Assembly: GCA_964634755.1 (NCBI GenBank)
Contig: CAZWJH010000119.1
Location: 1-5,727 of the forward strand
DNA: 5,727 bases
From: JALXDT01 sp964634755
GTDB taxonomy: Bacteria; Acidobacteriota; Aminicenantia; JAMOAD01
Reading direction: 5' to 3'
Of the stretch, positions 4,665 to 5,727 are shown piece by piece. The notes under the pieces are model-generated. The model worked only from the letters and a program-made list of their open reading frames with translations. It was not told the origin of the DNA and did not search any database. Numbering within the stretch: position 1 is the stretch's first letter; each line of letters begins with the position of its first letter. Both the position numbers and the translations under genes were made by a program.

Positions 4665-5669
4665 TTACAACTTTGTCTTAAATGAAACTTTCAAAGTAAT
4701 ATTAATATAAAAATCCCCCGAAGGAGATTCTTTGCCACCATAATAGATATATTTAATATTAGGAGAAACTCTAATTATTTTATTTATCCTATAATCAAAC
4801 CCCGAAATAATAAATCTTGTCTTATAAAGTGAAGCTTTAACAGGGATATATCCTACGATATCTTTGAAATTTTTCTTGAAGAGATAATCATATCTCACAA
4901 AAAAGTTCAAATTACTTCCGATATTTACCTCTCCAAAACCGGAAAGAATTCCGTTATTCTTACTTTCACCATTCTTCGTTTTCTCAAGAAGATAAGTATA
5001 ATTCAAGCCCATTTTACCCCAACTTCCTTTTCTTCCGAAAAATGCGGAAAAATAAGAGATATTTTTATTGTTTTCTCCGGCATAATGAGCATTAAATTCA
5101 AAATAATTATTTCTCCCTTCCCATCCTATTCTTCCATAAATAGCCTTCCCTTTATTCCATTCTCCCTTATTGGAACCATAATTACCAAACATCAGAGTAT
5201 AAACTATTCCTTTTCTGGTTTTACCATTAAGAGAAATTCCCATATCCCTCGAAGAGGCAAATTTAAAAAAATCCGCAGGGGTTTTTTCCACAAATCTTAA
5301 TCCCCAGAATTTTTCCACTCTATTAAAAGAGGGAGGTTCTATTAAACCAATCAAAAGATTGGCTCCTTCTCCGAGTTTCTTTTTCAGATAGGCATTTTTA
5401 AGATATGGGATAATCAGGCTTTTTTTGTAAGCAACATTATTCATTTCAACTCTTACTCTAACAAACCACCCTTCTCCCAAATCAGAATTATAACCAAAAT
5501 AAATCCTTCTGAACCAGAAACCGTTCTGTCCCCGAAAATCAGAATCTCCGCTTTTAGCAACATAATAAAATTCCGGAACCATGTAACCCTTGATTTCATC
5601 TGCTTTTGCAATACAGGATAAAAAAACAAATATGCCAAAAAGCATTACCAAAACAAATGTTTTCTTCAT
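4665..5669 (-). CDS. Outer-membrane porin, phosphate-selective porin O/P-like
   Basis: This 334-residue protein has a signal peptide: MKK, a hydrophobic core at 5-20, and a probable signal peptidase I cut after AKA at 21-23. C19 does not sit in a good lipobox. The mature part alternates aromatic and polar residues as in amphipathic beta-strands (FWFRRIYFGYNSDLGEGWFVRVRVEMNN near 51-78), consistent with a beta-barrel channel in the outer membrane. The segment FNRVEKFWGLRFVEKTPADF followed by SSRDMGI resembles the phosphate-selective porin (OprO/OprP-type) family, where the barrel lets anions, especially phosphate, cross the outer membrane. It is shorter than typical OprP, and the last strand ends in KTKL rather than a terminal aromatic residue. 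The start is supported by AGGAGG at 5675-5680. Next to a PhoB/PhoR-like pair, a phosphate-uptake role is the best inference; a general porin is the alternative. Confidence 0.8.
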   Translation of the reverse strand: MKKTFVLVMLFGIFVFLSCIAKADEIKGYMVPEFYYVAKSGDSDFRGQNGFWFRRIYFGYNSDLGEGWFVRVRVEMNNVAYKKSLIIPYLKNAYLKKKLGEGANLLIGLIEPPSFNRVEKFWGLRFVEKTPADFFKFASSRDMGISLNGKTRKGIVYTLMFGNYGSNKGEWNKGKAIYGRIGWEGRNNYFEFNAHYAGENNKNISYFSAFFGRKGSWGKMGLNYTYLLEKTKNGESKNNGILSGFGEVNIGSNLNFFVRYDYLFKKNFKDIVGYIPVKASLYKTRFIISGFDYRINKIIRVSPNIKYIYYGGKESPSGDFYINITLKVSFKTKL

Positions 5670-5695
5670 CTTTACCTCCTACGATAAATTAGTTT

Positions 5696-5712
5696 ATTAT
5701 ATTTTATGTTAA
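5696..5712 (-). promoter_or_regulatory. Candidate porin promoter -10 with an overlapping TTAACA motif
   Basis: A perfect TATAAT lies at 5701-5696, suitably spaced from the Shine-Dalgarno at 5680-5675. No good -35 is found at 16-18 bases. Instead TTAACA (5712-5707) stands 5 bases upstream of the -10. In Bacillus, PhoP binds direct repeats of a TTAACA-like hexamer spaced by about 5 bases, so activator-dependent expression is conceivable. In such AT-rich sequence a chance match is quite possible. Confidence 0.4.
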
Positions 5713-5727
5713 TAAAATATATAATAT

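Overview
The window is an AT-rich stretch of a diderm bacterial chromosome. A secreted outer-membrane porin and a periplasm-sensing histidine kinase support an outer membrane. I cannot place the organism more precisely from sequence alone. All confidently called genes lie on the minus strand, so transcription runs from high to low coordinates.

Right part (5727 down to 1805): a phosphate-selective-porin-like gene (4665-5669) has its own AT-rich promoter region and ends at a strong intrinsic terminator (4613-4651). It is followed by a PhoB-like response regulator, a PhoR-like membrane histidine kinase and a small cupin protein. These three are packed as an operon: a 4-bp ATGA overlap, then a 9-bp gap. 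The set looks like a phosphate-starvation (Pho) module, a sensor pair next to a probable target porin. The phosphate assignment is inferred from family resemblance.

Middle part (1804 down to 1085), about 720 bases that at first look empty. Its upper half (about 1460-1804) has no intact gene and may hold a decayed plus-strand reading frame. Its lower half holds the most interesting structure: a good sigma70-type promoter (1430-1459), a strong Shine-Dalgarno, and a 53-codon ORF (1239-1400) whose residues 12-33 are 14/22 aromatic, with four Tyr codons running directly into two Trp codons and two more Trp codons close behind. Behind it come four complementary segments (1288-1276, 1230-1215, 1155-1144, 1132-1118) that can pair as 1:2 plus 3:4, or as 2:3 with 1:4. 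This is the layout of a ribosome-dependent transcription attenuator, and it sits directly in front of trpD.

Left part (1084 down to 1): trpD, anthranilate phosphoribosyltransferase, followed after one base by the first 19 codons of a cysteine-synthase-type PLP enzyme cut by the window edge. Leader peptide, hairpins, trpD and the PLP enzyme therefore form one probable transcription unit controlled by supply of aromatic amino acids, mainly Trp and perhaps Tyr/Phe. The weak point is that the 3:4 hairpin lacks a clear U-tract, so the readout may not be classical intrinsic termination.
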